Source: Phytoseiulus persimilis (taxonomy: Eukaryota > Arthropoda > Arachnida > Mesostigmata > Phytoseiidae). Taken from it: a stretch of DNA of 64,000 nucleotides. Location of the stretch: NCBI GenBank assembly GCA_037576195.1, contig CM075102.1:32360745-32424744 (forward strand), read 5' to 3'. A program made the translations under genes and the position numbers. Under the pieces are notes generated by a model. It was given only the letters and a program-made list of their open reading frames with translations. It searched no databases and had not been told where the DNA came from. This document shows, piece by piece, positions 12,101 to 24,800 of this stretch. Each line of letters begins with the position of its first letter. The first letter of the stretch is position 1.

Positions 12101-15100
12101 GAATCGAAGTATCGATACATCAATCAGCACGTCAATTATTCGGGGAAGAGATCTATTCATCTGAGCCTGAGTGCCTGGCCAATGATCGATCGCTAGGTCG
12201 GAAGGCCCGTTCGCTCGCCCAGTTCCTCAATCTCTTGGAAGAGGTGTTAAATCGCCAGATATTCCTAATGGAATGGTGATCTGTTCCTCCATCTCCCACA
12301 ATTATTGGAGTGACCTCTCAGATTTATGGTGGCGCCGAGTGACCTGGAGCTGATCTCGACTCAGGCGTCCCGGTCAAGTTACACTTGATATACGCTCTGG
12401 GTCGATATATGACGCGATGAGTCCGCAAAGCTTTTGGAACAGGGAATGATTTTCCATCGAGCCAGACATTTTACCAGAGCCATCGTTTCTCCAGCAACTT
12501 ATGCCCAATCGTCTTCTTTGCATGACTTTGGAGTTCCAGGGGATGCTAGTCACACGTAGTGGCCTTCACCCGCCAGCTACATAAGCATTGTCAACTTCGA
12601 AACTCACTCCAGCAAGACCAAGAGTGGAACGGGACAACCGAAGTTTCAAAGAGAGAAGTTTCATATCAAACCATGATGGCATAAAGATTTCACTCCTCCA
12701 TCTTCCGGTAACTTGGCGGCGGCGTTGTGGTTGCCGGCGCCGCTGCCGTTCCTGTCGTCGCTGTCGTTGGCGTCGAGGTATGTTTATTATTTTTATGTTT
12801 ATGATCTGGTAACTTGGTCCGTTGGTCTGCGATGCTCTTGACCGGAGTCCCGGGGATTGTCGAGCAAAATAATGGGTTTATTTTTCGGTGATACAATTTT
12901 TGTAACCTGAATCAGCAGGTGAAGATGGCTCGAGTATTGATCTTGTTGCCACAGATCCACAATCTTGTCTCGCGCAGCGAGGTTCCCTTTCTGTTCTACT
13001 CCTCTGGAGTGTCAAAAGCGGTATAGATCTGCAGACTTGGCTCTTTACGAGCTTGGGAATCGGGTCGATAGTGGCACCGTGCCTGAATTGGGCTGTTCTT
13101 TGAATTCTGATATATTCCTGCTCTGAAGGAGTTCATCACGGACTCCCGTCGAATTTCCACGGAGTTTTCCAATAAGAATCTGATGGGCAGCATGTTTTTG
13201 AGTCCGATCCCGAGCCACGATGAATGCTCCATCGACTAATGCGGAATGAATTTTTCTTTGACACATCTCCGGTGGGAATCGCGCGTGTCTGTTCATCGAC
13301 TCATGTTCCTCGAATCATCCTCTTGGACCCGTGTCATGCAGAAAATTTGTATGAGAGTCAAGCGCGCAAGCTATTCTGAGTTCCGAATGTGACGTTCACA
13401 CGCGAGCTCCGTATGAATTTCACGGCGTTTATTCACGTGGCGTTGCTCTTGTGGAATTTCCGCCCTTCAAGCTGTCAATAACGGCCGCGGCGAGATATTC
13501 TCGCCACTAGCTCATATCGGTGAGAAATAAAGAGAATGATAGAATCGATGCTATCACACAGGCGCAACTGCCTTCTCCCCTTTCTCGTGATCTTGCATGT
13601 CCTCCCTCCGGTGGGATTCCTCTCTGCATCGTACAGCGATTCTCGCAAAGATGAGGATGACGTGACCTTGATGAGGTTCTGCTCGGTGGTTGCATCGTGT
13701 ATCGTAGCGCGTGAGCCGACCGCGGCGCCGTGCAGTCGCTCTGTTTGTATCTGCGCCTGTTCGGACGTTACCCAGCGCGGAGCAGAAGCCAACCAGGTTC
13801 CCGACATTGAGGCCTCGTTCAACAGCCCAGGATTGCACAATGTTACGTTACACCAACCTATCTGTTCTGCCAATTAAAATCGACTATCGCCGTGATAACG
13901 CTCGCTACTGACGAACACTGCCAACCAGGCCTTAGTTTCGTTCTGGCTGATTCTATTCTTTTCACGAGTTTCTCAATTTCCCCTTTTTTCTAAGCCGAGT
14001 GTTGAGGGAAGTTTCATTGTACAGCGTCTCTCTCCGTGATTCAGGAGGGTGCGACCATCAGGAGCAAGCCTCGCGGCCTTGAGGCATGGGCTGCGAAAGC
14101 GGAGCTGTTCCATCGGTGTGAAAATCATTTCTGATTCGTAGAATATCTCTGATTCGGATCTACCGTGAAACGAACGATCGCTATCTTTGGATCGAACCTT
14201 GGTGCTGCCATGCGAGCGTCTTGACTCGGGAAGAGAATAGAGTCAGCACTACAGATGCCATCAGTCCGATGGTCATAACGGCGAAGAGGATTTTCGCTCG
14301 CGCTCGTAACTTCCGAATCGAAACTCGTAATATTCAAATTTCACGTATGACGATGAAGGAGTAAGAAGGGGGGCGGGCGGACGAACGAGCTCAAAACTGC
14401 AGTGTAGATCACCTCTAAGTCTTATTCCTTCAGTGACTTCCAATCACTAGTGAGCAAAACGGTCAACGGCTTAAGATGCTTGGTGGAGGCATTGTCGGCG
14501 ATCTTCATTTTTGTGGAATCGGTTCCGAGCATCATCGACTGCATTGGGCAGCCAGCAACGACATTGGCCAATTGGATGAGGGGGTTTGGCGTATTGAGTA
14601 ATGGAGTCGGGCGAGCTCGTTACTGAAGCGAAAGCTCTGAGCGCTGCCGCCATGGAAGTCAAACACGTGTTGCAGACAGCCGCTGAGCGTCAGTGTGAGG
14701 CCAAGGTAGCTCTTCGGTGGCCGGCCAAGCCCTCTTCAAAAGGCTTCCGATCTGTTCACGTATTGTCAGCGAAATTTTTCTCTTGGCGGACTTCGGGAAT
14801 GATGCATGGTCCACATGTCCCCCACCCATTGTCTTGGTGGATCCCGTCTCTGCACATTGGCTGAATTTTCATCTACTCGTCGAGCTCGCGTCAGCCGTTC
14901 GTTCGACGGTTACCTGTCTGCTTGCAGGCAGTCGCTGGCTTAGCTGTGTGCCCACCCGTTCGCTAGCGCACTTCGTCTGGGTGGATGACACGAGAAACGG
15001 AGTTTCTCGCTGGGCTGGATGGTGGGTAGTCGTAGTCTGACTGACTGACTGTCTGCCTGCCGCTCCGTCTATCTTTCGGGCAGACGAACGAAGGAAGAAG

Positions 15101-18100
15101 AAGCCGGAAACCCCTTGTTACCTCACTTTCGCTCATTCAGGCTTCAGCGGGTTGAGTCGCGCGTCCAACGACAAAACGCCCGCTCAATAGCATCACGGCG
15201 GTAGGCAGGCAAGCAAGAAAGGAAGAATCACAAGCCGCTAGCCACACAGTTGTCCTGCCAGACAAATACATGGTCCGACAGGCAGACACAAACACACGCT
15301 CTCATTGACGGACTGACACTTTGCGAGTCGCTGGCAACCGGGACGATTTTGTTGTCATGTGAGTCTCGAATTTTCGGCCGCTCGATGGCGGCGACAATCG
15401 AATGAAGTGGTACGATCACAACCGGTGTCTTTACTGTCTCACCGCGGAGCTCGGACAGACATTTCACAGATCTGCAGTCGTTCCGTGGTGATGACCGTGA
15501 TTCGAGCAGTCATGGGGAAGACACACGAATTGATCATCGACAAAGATGGTTCCAGGGCAAAACAGCCCGATTGACACTTCCGATGAGCCAAAGCCGTCAT
15601 TACAGAAAACCGCGAAAACTATGACAAGCTGTATTTCTCTGTTGGTGATTTGCGAAGTAGCCAAGTTCATTATCCCTGATCGTCACGTTACGGAAGAGGG
15701 CTTTGCGCTCGTGAAGGGTCGGCTATCCGTCTTTGGTGAGGGCTGCGGCAAAGCGCTTACGTTTGGAATTTGGTCAAGGTTCCACCAAAGCTGGCAATTT
15801 TGAATTTATTCATCAAACAAACTGCGGGGCGATTACAGCCTCAACCTTCTGTTCGGAGGAACGAAGCTTCTTCCGAAGAAAAAACATCCGAAATATTCAT
15901 CCCCAAGGTGCGTTCCCCCTCGCTAAAGCTTTTCGGAAAGCGGCAGATGACATGATTAGGTGATCACCAAGATTACAGGTTTCGAAGGGACGGTCATAAC
16001 TGTTCCCAGGTAGGATTTGCGTCAGTCAGAGGCTTAAATGAACGCCAGAATCACCATCAAAATTTTCAGAATTTCTTGAAGACCACCGCTCAAAGCTGAA
16101 ATCACCAGCTTTCCGCTGACAAACTTAGTGGGAGGCTCAAGTAGAATCGTTCCATCCGCTCGTTCGGATAGCTCCCGGAGTTAAGGGATCTATTTCCGCG
16201 CATCCGGGGTAAAGATGTCGACTCGATATTCCGATATCATGAGCGAACAAACAGCAACCTGACAAAAGAATCGAGCAGAAGTTTCGATGGTGGTCCCGGA
16301 AGAGGCAAGGCTACGGGGAGTCTTTCAAATGGTTTCTAGGGTGTGGTGCTCGTCCAGTTGCGCTTGCTCCAGAAAAACCGCAGACCAAGATCAAGGGCGA
16401 CGCGTCGGACAATGGGAGGTTTCGTACCACCGGATTCCCTCCTCCGATCCGTCTGGCTTCCCATCTCCGTCAGCGATTCTCACGAAGCAAGCAATCGAAC
16501 CCCGGGAAGTGCTCAATGATGCGAAGAGCGAAATCGCAACTTTTCAATGACACATGGGAGCATGGCGTTCGTCTTCACCGCACCGGTCGGGCAATGGCCC
16601 TCCACGCCCACCAGTACACGCTCCGAATCTGAGGGTGGGGTGAGTACACGACGTGATCGTATCTGACAGCTGTCCTCTCGCCTCGACGCTCTTCGGGAAG
16701 TTGAGAAGAGAATGATACCTTAGACGACGGAAACGCGACGGCGCTTTTTCCACGAGCGGGTAATGCTTGAGGTTTTCGGCAGTTATTTTCCGTTTCGCAA
16801 CGCTCTGAAGACCTCGGCGGAGACAATGCTGTCGTCCTGCATGAGAGCTCGACAATAGACACCGGATTAACGAATTCGAGAATGTGACTGTCAACGGGTG
16901 AGCTCTTCCACTCGAAATTCTCGTATTCATTCCTCAACTTTTGCAGATAGAGCATCACTGCGATAATTTAGATGAGAAGGAGAGAATTCGAGCAGAGACA
17001 TCTGGTCATCTTGGTCCAACAGCAGGACCGAGTTTTCGCGACTGAGGGGGGTGATAATCCGGCCAAGACGTACAAACTCGAATCTTTCTTCCCAACTCTT
17101 CGACAGCTCAATCCTCGGGAAACGGATTCAGCTTTTCCCCGAACCCGCAACGCACCGAGTGAGGTCATCGGAAGGGTACCCTGTGGAATCCGATCAATCA
17201 AGGCAACCCCCTGAAGCTCCGAATGCCCTTCGTGGTCGAGTTCCCGAATTTCTCGATCCCGCAGCGGCGAGTGGGAAACCCATCGGTCAGGATTTTCAGC
17301 TTAACAAATTAGGATGATGTATCACTTCTCCCCTCGTAGACGAGTTGAGATAATCAAGGCACGGCGGTCCGGTTGAAACGCTGTCCTTTCGACAGACGCA
17401 TCGTTGACTTATCGGAAGGCCCGACCGAGGAAAGCTCCCGAAAAACTCACTCTCTTTCGCTCTTGAAATATTTCACTTCCCACGGCACAGCGAAGAACGC
17501 TAAAAAATTAGAAGAGGCGACCTAGAAAACTGCTGTGTGTAGCAGCCCGGCTTCATCAGGGAGCTTCATCATCGTTGGAGAATTCGAATGAAACGAACAG
17601 GTTCAACCTTGAAGTGACCCAGCAGAAAAACGCGAAATGAAACATCCTTCCATTCGGGATGTCAATTTTTGGTTACGCGTCAGAAGTTAACCCAAGACTG
17701 CCGAAAGCGTCACATGTCATCACTCGTGTAGACATCTTTGGGAAGCGTTCGATATCGAAATTCGGAACCTGGCCTCTTCGGAATTGTTTCTACATAGACC
17801 CAACCCGTCGCACTGTTTCTGATTCCCACAGTTAGTGTGACTCTACAACCCTTAGACGAGCTCTCGGGGAAATACTTTCGGATAAGCCCTTGTAGAAATG
17901 AGCAAACGTGTCCGCGTCGGAAAGTGCTTGGTCAGAACACCCGCCGACCATGGAAAGAAGAAAAAAGAGGTGTTCTAAACATCAACGCCAAATCGAAGGA
18001 GAAGACGACCACCGCAACGATTGCTACCACAAGGCTCGAATCGACGGCCACGATGGCTGGAGCCCCGCTCGGAGCCCCGTTGGTCAAAACCCCGTCCGCC

Positions 18101-21100
18101 AGCCTGCGAACGAACATCAGGGCTTCAAATGCCAGTTGTTAACATCGAGCCCCTGCGTCAGCCGGAATTCGCCGTTACGTCAGACGCGGTGCGGCCGACC
18201 GGTACGGAGTGCTGAAAGGGAAAGTCCATGGCCTTCGGAAAGCCAACGTTGCATCTACTACTGCGGCAACGACGGCCATCGCTTCTGCTGTTCCAGCTCT
18301 GCTGCGGCTCCAGTGGTAACGGCGGCTTCGACGGCAACTGAAGCCGCAGCCATTACGGGGGTGAGCGAAAGAAACGCAGTAGAAACGCTACAGACGCAGT
18401 CATCCAACTCAGCCAGCCGAATATCTTACTGAATCTGAACGCGTTGTAATCACTAACCCGGTCTGTAGCATCATCTGACAACGCAGAATTTGAAAGCACT
18501 TGGCTGGAGTCGCGGCAGCGCCTTCAAGATCAGCTATCGTGCTTCGCGGATTGACGCGCACGTACGCACCAGAAGACCGCAGGAGGTTGAAGAGCAATCC
18601 ATACGATGAGCTGACACAGAAAGGGGAGCTTGTCCAAGACCACGGATCGCTATCGTTTCGAACAGCCTTGTGCGCTCATTCGCGCATGAACCTCCCAACG
18701 AGATCCAGGGACTCTTCTCACAGAGATGAGGTTAGCTGCGTAGATCTCAGCAGTAAGCGCTGATTCCCGGACTCCTAGAACGCGTCGTGAAATACTTGAC
18801 GAAAATTATGGAGTTACCGTCTCTGGAGGGGTACAAAAGCGAGCGTCTCGCTCCGGAAACTTCCCTCTTTGGGAGCCCCAGAGGGAACCGCCAGAGGGAG
18901 GAAGAGGCAAGAGAGTTCCCAAGAGAAAGAACCAAGAGGTAGACCCCCCTTCGATCGACTCTTTGATCAGGCCGATCGCTGAATCGTGAGCTGATTATGC
19001 ATCATTGCTGCTTCAGGATTCACAGATTCTCGAGGCACGAGGTGAGGGAACGCCGTACCCTTAGAAGATCGGAATTCTTAAGCAATACTGGATACAGATA
19101 CTGATTATTCCAATGAGGTCAAACGCGCGTCAAATCCCCAGATAACGTAGATAAGCGACAAATCAAGGACAGATTTCTGATCTTAGCGGCAGCCGCTGCA
19201 CATTGGATTGCTTACATAATGATACATCAAACAGAACGGCTGGCAATTTCTAGCGACAATGTTATTTAACACAAGCGTTATTTGAAACGATGTCGTGAGG
19301 CAGCAATCGCCGACCGTGAACGTCCGTGAGATCCAGTTGGAGTTCCAATGGCACCGTTCCCCGCACTGTTGTTGTCAAAACAAAGCCGGTATCAGTTTTG
19401 TCTGGCATGACTCGTAGGAAGAAGAGGTTCTGATGCGCGCTCGGGGAGCTCGTTACCATAGGTTTCCTCCTTCTGATTTCACATCCGGACACGGCAGTGC
19501 GGCGGAGACGAACTTGTACTCGCGAGACTCTCCCGAAGGAAAACGTTCCAAAATGAGATTCAACGCACCAACCGCAGTTCGCAAACGCTGATAGAGCGCA
19601 TTCGTCGTCGTTCTGGCTGAGTTGTCAACCGTTGTTCTGGCTGAGCAGTCCGTCGCTGCTTTGAAAAATCGTGTCGGGCTCAGATACGGGATCAGAGCTG
19701 TCTTGAGTCGGAAACTAACCCGAGCCGAACGTTGGTAATAATTTTCCCTTGAGCACTTGGGTTGATAGAGCAGACTGTTCAGGAGTTGTTCATAGATCTT
19801 GTTTCTTATGTTCTCGTTTGGTGACCTTGGCGCAAGCAATCATTCATTGTTGTTGTGACTCACTCATTGCGTCGGATGCTCGTTCAAAGGAGAAATTCTA
19901 GCAGAGTTTTTCAATTGGACCGGCCTGGATCCGCGTAGAAAAACTCAGATCTAAAGTAGATAATGGTGATCCCGTTTCAAGTTGGGCGCTGTTATCGTGG
20001 TACGCCATGACCCAGTTGGAACTTCGCTGAGAATTCCGGCTGGGGAACGATCATCAAACTTCTGTTTATTATACAACCAGCCGAGTCAAGAGCTGTCATC
20101 GGTTTTCCGACTTGGCCCCCGATCGAGATAGTTACCCCGACTATGTAGTGATTGCCGGGTACTCGACTCGTGATCGCACCGTTAGATGCCTCTGATAGAT
20201 TCAGTAGTGAAAACCTTGGTGTAGCAACGATGGGTGAATGGCAGGAATACCTCAGAAGGTTTCCCGGCAGATTGATAAGTGGCACAGTTCAGACTCCCAT
20301 TGGACTTTCCCTCGGAGAACCGTGAGGCTTTCAATTGTCAAGACTGTCGAGTCTCTCAGAGCGGGTTCTGGTCACCGGGAATACGATCGTTGGGATTCGG
20401 CTTTTCTTCTGAACGCAACGGCGATCATACAGCGCACCGTCGGATCGAACCCCGCGCGATCGGGATCGGGTCTGCTCTTTCAGTGCTATGGAGAGTCCAA
20501 CAATTCCCACGGGGTTTATGGACCAATCAGAAACCACCATCCAGAACACTAATCCAAGTATCCGACCGATCATCCTGCAGCAGGCCGAGGCAATGCGTCC
20601 ATGGATCTCCTGGGCTCCAGATGGACTCCACATTCGCGCACATACTCCTGAAGCTGCGGGCGCGCAGCTCGCGGCCGAGGCGGAGCCGATACAGCATGCA
20701 ACACTGATGTCGACGAAGACGACGACGTCACTCTAACAGAGTGACACCGTATTTTTTTGGTTTTTGAAAGAAATTTGACGATAGGGTCAAGGTTTATCCG
20801 GAAAGTTCGAATCCTGGTTCAGTTGCGCAAAGGCATCTGACGGCGCCTTTTTTCCAGCCAAATCTATTATGGTTTGTAGCTCTAGCAACCAACGCCGTGG
20901 TTAGCGCGTTCAACAGCAGAGCTACCGCGTTGGTTCGAAGCACGCCGTATGCGCGTCGCCACCAGAGCTTCGAGCGTTTCAAACTGAGCAGCGAATGGGT
21001 TACAAACAATTTCTCTACCAGATTCGCTTCATAAATTGGAATTCAGATCGGACATGGAGGTTTGCCCATCGCTAGAAGGGTCGCGATTGGAACCCAAGTG

Positions 21101-21809
21101 TCGGCAGCTGTGCCTGGCACATATTTGAAGCGACGGCACAACAACGACATTGTTTTCTGAACGACACACTTAGGCCGTTGGAGGGCAGCTAGATCGGGGA
21201 TTTTATCTAGCGCTTCGACTTCCAGTGCTCGAGGGGAGAACTGGGAACTTCCCAAGGTTCTAGAAGGCTCGGCTCAAAATAGCCAAAGACGAAAGAGCCA
21301 AAGTCACGCATCTACGTTCGTTCGGTTCCCGATCGGTCGCTTGGTTGGTTAGACGGATGGATGGATAGGTACTCACATGTGTGCGTTGATATGATCTTCT
21401 CATATTTACGAAGCTCGAAAAGTACGTTGAGGTTTCCAAGGACCAGGAACGATGCCGGGCCCGGGATTTTCCCTATCAAGTTAGCTTTCCGTTTCCAGCA
21501 AACAAACGCCCATATGGCTTTTGTTACATAATAAACGAGGTACAATAGCAAGAACACAGACGAAATCCACCAGAACGTTCGCGTACTTGTGAGCCACCGG
21601 TCATTTTCACCATCAACAACTTTTAAATTAAGGTCCGACTTGGCGGCAGCTGATTCTCCTATCAGACACAGCACCACCAAACACCAACAAAACGGTCCAC
21701 TGGTCCCCAGTAGGGAGACCATCGTTGCCTGGACAAGGCGCCCGAGAAGAAGTGATCGCAGCCCTGTGGCGGAAGTGCGGGAGTGAGGGCTATCCACGAT
21801 TTGCCTCAC
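3198..21809 (-). CDS. Cytochrome P450, CYP4 family (CYP4V-like)
   Basis: Eight exons, all with matching phases: 21377-21809 (or from 21722), 6466-6855, 6170-6366, 5762-5993, 5485-5636, 5272-5338, 3667-3846, 3198-3463; the total is 639 codons from the first ATG and 609 aa from the ATG at 21722. Exon 1 encodes a signal-like segment, a membrane anchor ([18 protein letters not shown]) and the hinge [13 protein letters not shown]. Exon 2 carries the WRPRRKML helix-C region and FRFWLGARP; exon 4 the canonical CYP4 I-helix signature [13 protein letters not shown]. Exon 6 has the ExxR motif (EAQR). Exon 7 has PERF and the heme loop [10 protein letters not shown], which continues as QKFALMEEK in exon 8. 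Such enzymes are ER-anchored monooxygenases, and CYP4s typically omega-hydroxylate fatty acids; the substrate here is unknown. The protein is longer than the usual 500 aa: it has an extra N-terminal segment and a 37-residue tail after the GLRVRVRLR strand. The exact exon 4 acceptor could also be 24 nt upstream. Confidence 0.95.
5229..5246. repeat. G18 homopolymer in a P450 intron
   Basis: An uninterrupted run of 18 G on the plus strand lies 20-45 nt inside the P450 intron, next to the donor of the 67-nt exon at 5272-5338. In the pre-mRNA it is a C18 tract. Confidence 0.9.
6856..21376 (-). other. Giant first intron of the CYP4 gene
   Basis: Exon 1 ends at a GTGAGT donor (21376) in phase 1. 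The next family-matching exon begins at 6855 after TTTTCAG. Joined, they read [23 protein letters not shown], as expected for CYP4. I found no nested gene in this 14.5 kb. Long open frames exist (for example 10860-11438 minus and 17908-18432 plus), but they match nothing and overlap open frames on the other strand. Simple-sequence patches occur at about 12716-12777 (GCC/GTC-type triplets), 15037-15060 (GACT/GCCT) and 18260-18350 (GCN triplets). Confidence 0.8.
15037..15060. repeat. Imperfect tetranucleotide repeat (CTGA/CTGC)
   Basis: Successive CTGACTGACTGACTG then TCTGCCTGC units form a short imperfect microsatellite. A roughly inverted partner, GGCAGGCAAGCAAG, lies near 15211-15225. Confidence 0.6.
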
Positions 21810-24800
21810 CGAGAGAAAGAAAGAATGAAGACTTGTGGCTCTAGACAGACCTTGTATTCAAGCCCTGCAGCGCCATCGATTGCGTAACGGTTAACGGAGC
21901 GAGCGAGCAGCAGAGCAGAGGAGCCCAAGGCGAGAGCTTTGACATCGAAGCACACAGCCGAACCCAACACTGTCAAGGGTTAAACCTACAAGGTCGACCC
22001 TCTCGAAACGAATTTTGAAACTTAATTCGATCGACACCATCACTAATCACGCGCTGAATCCCAAGCGCTGACCATGGCAGCATATGGGGATCATCCTCGA
22101 AGAGGGTTCCTGAAGAGCGGTCATAGGCGATATCTGGACTCAGACTGAGCATTTGCAGCCCGCTGTTGACCTTGGACGCGGATATCGACGCTCGTGGAAC
22201 TCATTCCTCGTGTCCTCACGAAGATCTACAGCCCGTGAATTTCTGGAACGATATTCCACTGGACAGGAAGCATGGTTCCTTCCAACGGTTACTCACTCAG
22301 AAGAGACGGAAGACCAGAAATTCGGCTCAAGTCCGCTTCTCGTTTGAAAATCACCGGGTTTCCGGTGGGAGGAGCTGTTGAGGATTCCTATCCAATTCGA
22401 GAGAGAGAAGTCCTTACATTACTGACGCTCATTGAAGCGTTGCAGGTTGCAGCTGATAATCGTTGATCGCGTTGACCTGAGGTCGGGTCGGAGGCTATGA
22501 TAATGTTTCAATCACCACATGAGGAACTTGAGTTTCAAGCTGTTTGAAGCTCGGGTGGGTTGAACCTCATCTAAAGAGCCAGCACTTCATCTCTCAGTCG
22601 GAACATTGAGCGACATCCGACATTAGAGACGGAGCAGGATAGAAGCCCAACGGAAGTTTGGCGGACGAAATGAAGCATCCAAGGACACGATAGCTTGAGA
22701 TTCCAGCGGGATTCTATCCCGAAAAACAGATCTCACATCTGACCCTTGGAAAGCCTCGAACACGCTGTCAGCCGTTGTTAGCGTCTGTTCCCACCAAAAG
22801 GCTTGAGACTTCTTATTCGCTTCGACAGAATAAAGTGTTGTTCACGATATGCATCAGTATCAACGGGTGTACGCCATTGTCACATCCCCTGCTGTGTTTT
22901 TCGGCGTCTCGAATCGAATTGTTTTCCTGAAGTTTTCCGAGACTTGTGTAACGTTCTGCAAGTCTTTGTTGTGAAATTCTGGTTGCTTATCACTCATCTC
23001 ACAACCGTGTCAAGTATAGTTCTCGGTTTCTTTGTGGGACGCTGGAGCAAGTTAGAAGTGCCATTAGGAGCACTATGAGAAAATCGAGAATTCCATCGTT
23101 CGAGCGCGATCGCACATCAGTGGAGACTTCGTTCTTTGTTCGAAGGTCGTTCAGAAACTTTTGAGCTTACGCTCAGCCGCCGACCCTTTCCCTCGCATCT
23201 GCGATCATGAGTCCCAACCACACAGAAAGTCAATATGTATTCGATACAAAGCGGCACCACATATTTTTGAAAGAAAAACATCAGGCTGCGTGGAATTCTT
23301 GTCAGAAAAGTGGCTTACCGCGCTCCACAGGGTCAAATTTTCGAAAACATGACTGCGCCGACAGAAGTCAACACATTCAGCAATGCTGTGAGAAGTAGTT
23401 TCGTTCCAACAAGTGAAGTCTTCTCCATTCGCGTGGATGTCAGCGGAAAGCTTCGCGGCCAAGGGTTAACGTGCGATATGTCGACATGTTGACGCGGCCT
23501 GTTCCGATGAGTTCTCGGTGTTGATTTCTCCCATTTTTTTCCTGGATGATATGCGATGTGTGACTATCAGGGTACATTCGGGAGGCGCGGCTGCGAACTA
23601 ATAATTTCAGCTGCATGTCAAGCATCGGAATACGTCAACCAGAGTAGGCGACTACGTGAGTCGTAGTTGTCGTGCTTATGACCTTGGTGTTCTTGAAAGG
23701 TAGCAAATGAAGGAAGGCCAGCTCCCAAGAAACCGCGGACGAATTATCGCTAGTAATGCGTGGTGCTATGGCCCCTGCCGCGTTTGCTGATGCCGTTGCC
23801 GGCTGCTGAGAAGTGGATTGGCCTCGCACAGAATTCGGCCCCGTTTAGCATTACATGACTCTGTCCCGAACTAGCGACAGGTTCTCGTCAGAACTATCCC
23901 GGAATCTAGTCGTCCGCAAGCCGAAAAACATGTGAAGTTCCATTTGCTTGCGGCGGGCTCATGCTGTAGCCCGGCGGCCGTGCTTATTATGTCATAATTT
24001 CTCATCGTGGATCCAACAGAATTTGAGTCACAGAGACTGGCATCGCGGCTCTGTCGCGTCTGAGGTTTGAATCCGTTCGGAGAAACAGACTCGAAGGCTC
24101 CAAGATGAACGACCGAGAGGACATTTCGGGAATGGTTTCCCTAGCGAGCAGGGAAGAGAACTGAGGGGTGGGTTTTGATGGAACGATTGATTCTTCTGTC
24201 GTGACTCAGTGCTTCACTTTTGGACGGGGAGGTTTCATTTTCTAGAGAAAAAACAGCTTATAAAACTCTTGCTTTCCCCTTCATCTTCCCGTTTTTTTTT
24301 GACAACCAACCTGCGCGGCTGGATGACGCTCAATAAAAAGTGAAATGCGGAAGATCCGAAGGTCGTTCCGTTGAGTCACCGCGGTGAACATCGGTAATTG
24401 AGCTTGTGGCACGAGGCGAAGGTCACCGTCAACCAGTTCAAGGTCTTACCCGAAAAAAAATTGATTTCTGCCGATAAAATTTGCTCAACGCGTTCCACTT
24501 CTACACGACTGGGACTCATCGATTCAGTGTTCTGTGACTGAGTGCTCAGCAACATCCGCGAACGGCGATTACAAAATCTGTGAACGATCATGGGGAACCC
24601 TTCGACGCTTTTCAGGCTGCTGCGTGAGGAATGATTACATCGACCGATTCTGGTGGCTTAGCACTCGCCGTTTTTTCGATGCGTCAGAGCACTTCGCAAT
24701 CTTCTAGGGAAGAGCGAATCCGAGGCCGAAATGTGGAATGCGAAAAGCCGCGGAATCTGCGCTCAGAGATCGCAAACATTGCTTAGATCGACTCTCCGGC

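Noticed and set aside
17908-18432. 174-codon plus frame rich in Ala/Ser
   Set aside because: The composition follows GCN/CGN triplet-rich sequence, and opposite-strand frames are equally open.
20880-20950. tRNA-like A box (TGGTTAGCGCG) and B box (GGTTCGAAGC)
   Set aside because: The spacing is about right, but the T-arm and acceptor stems do not pair, so no cloverleaf forms.
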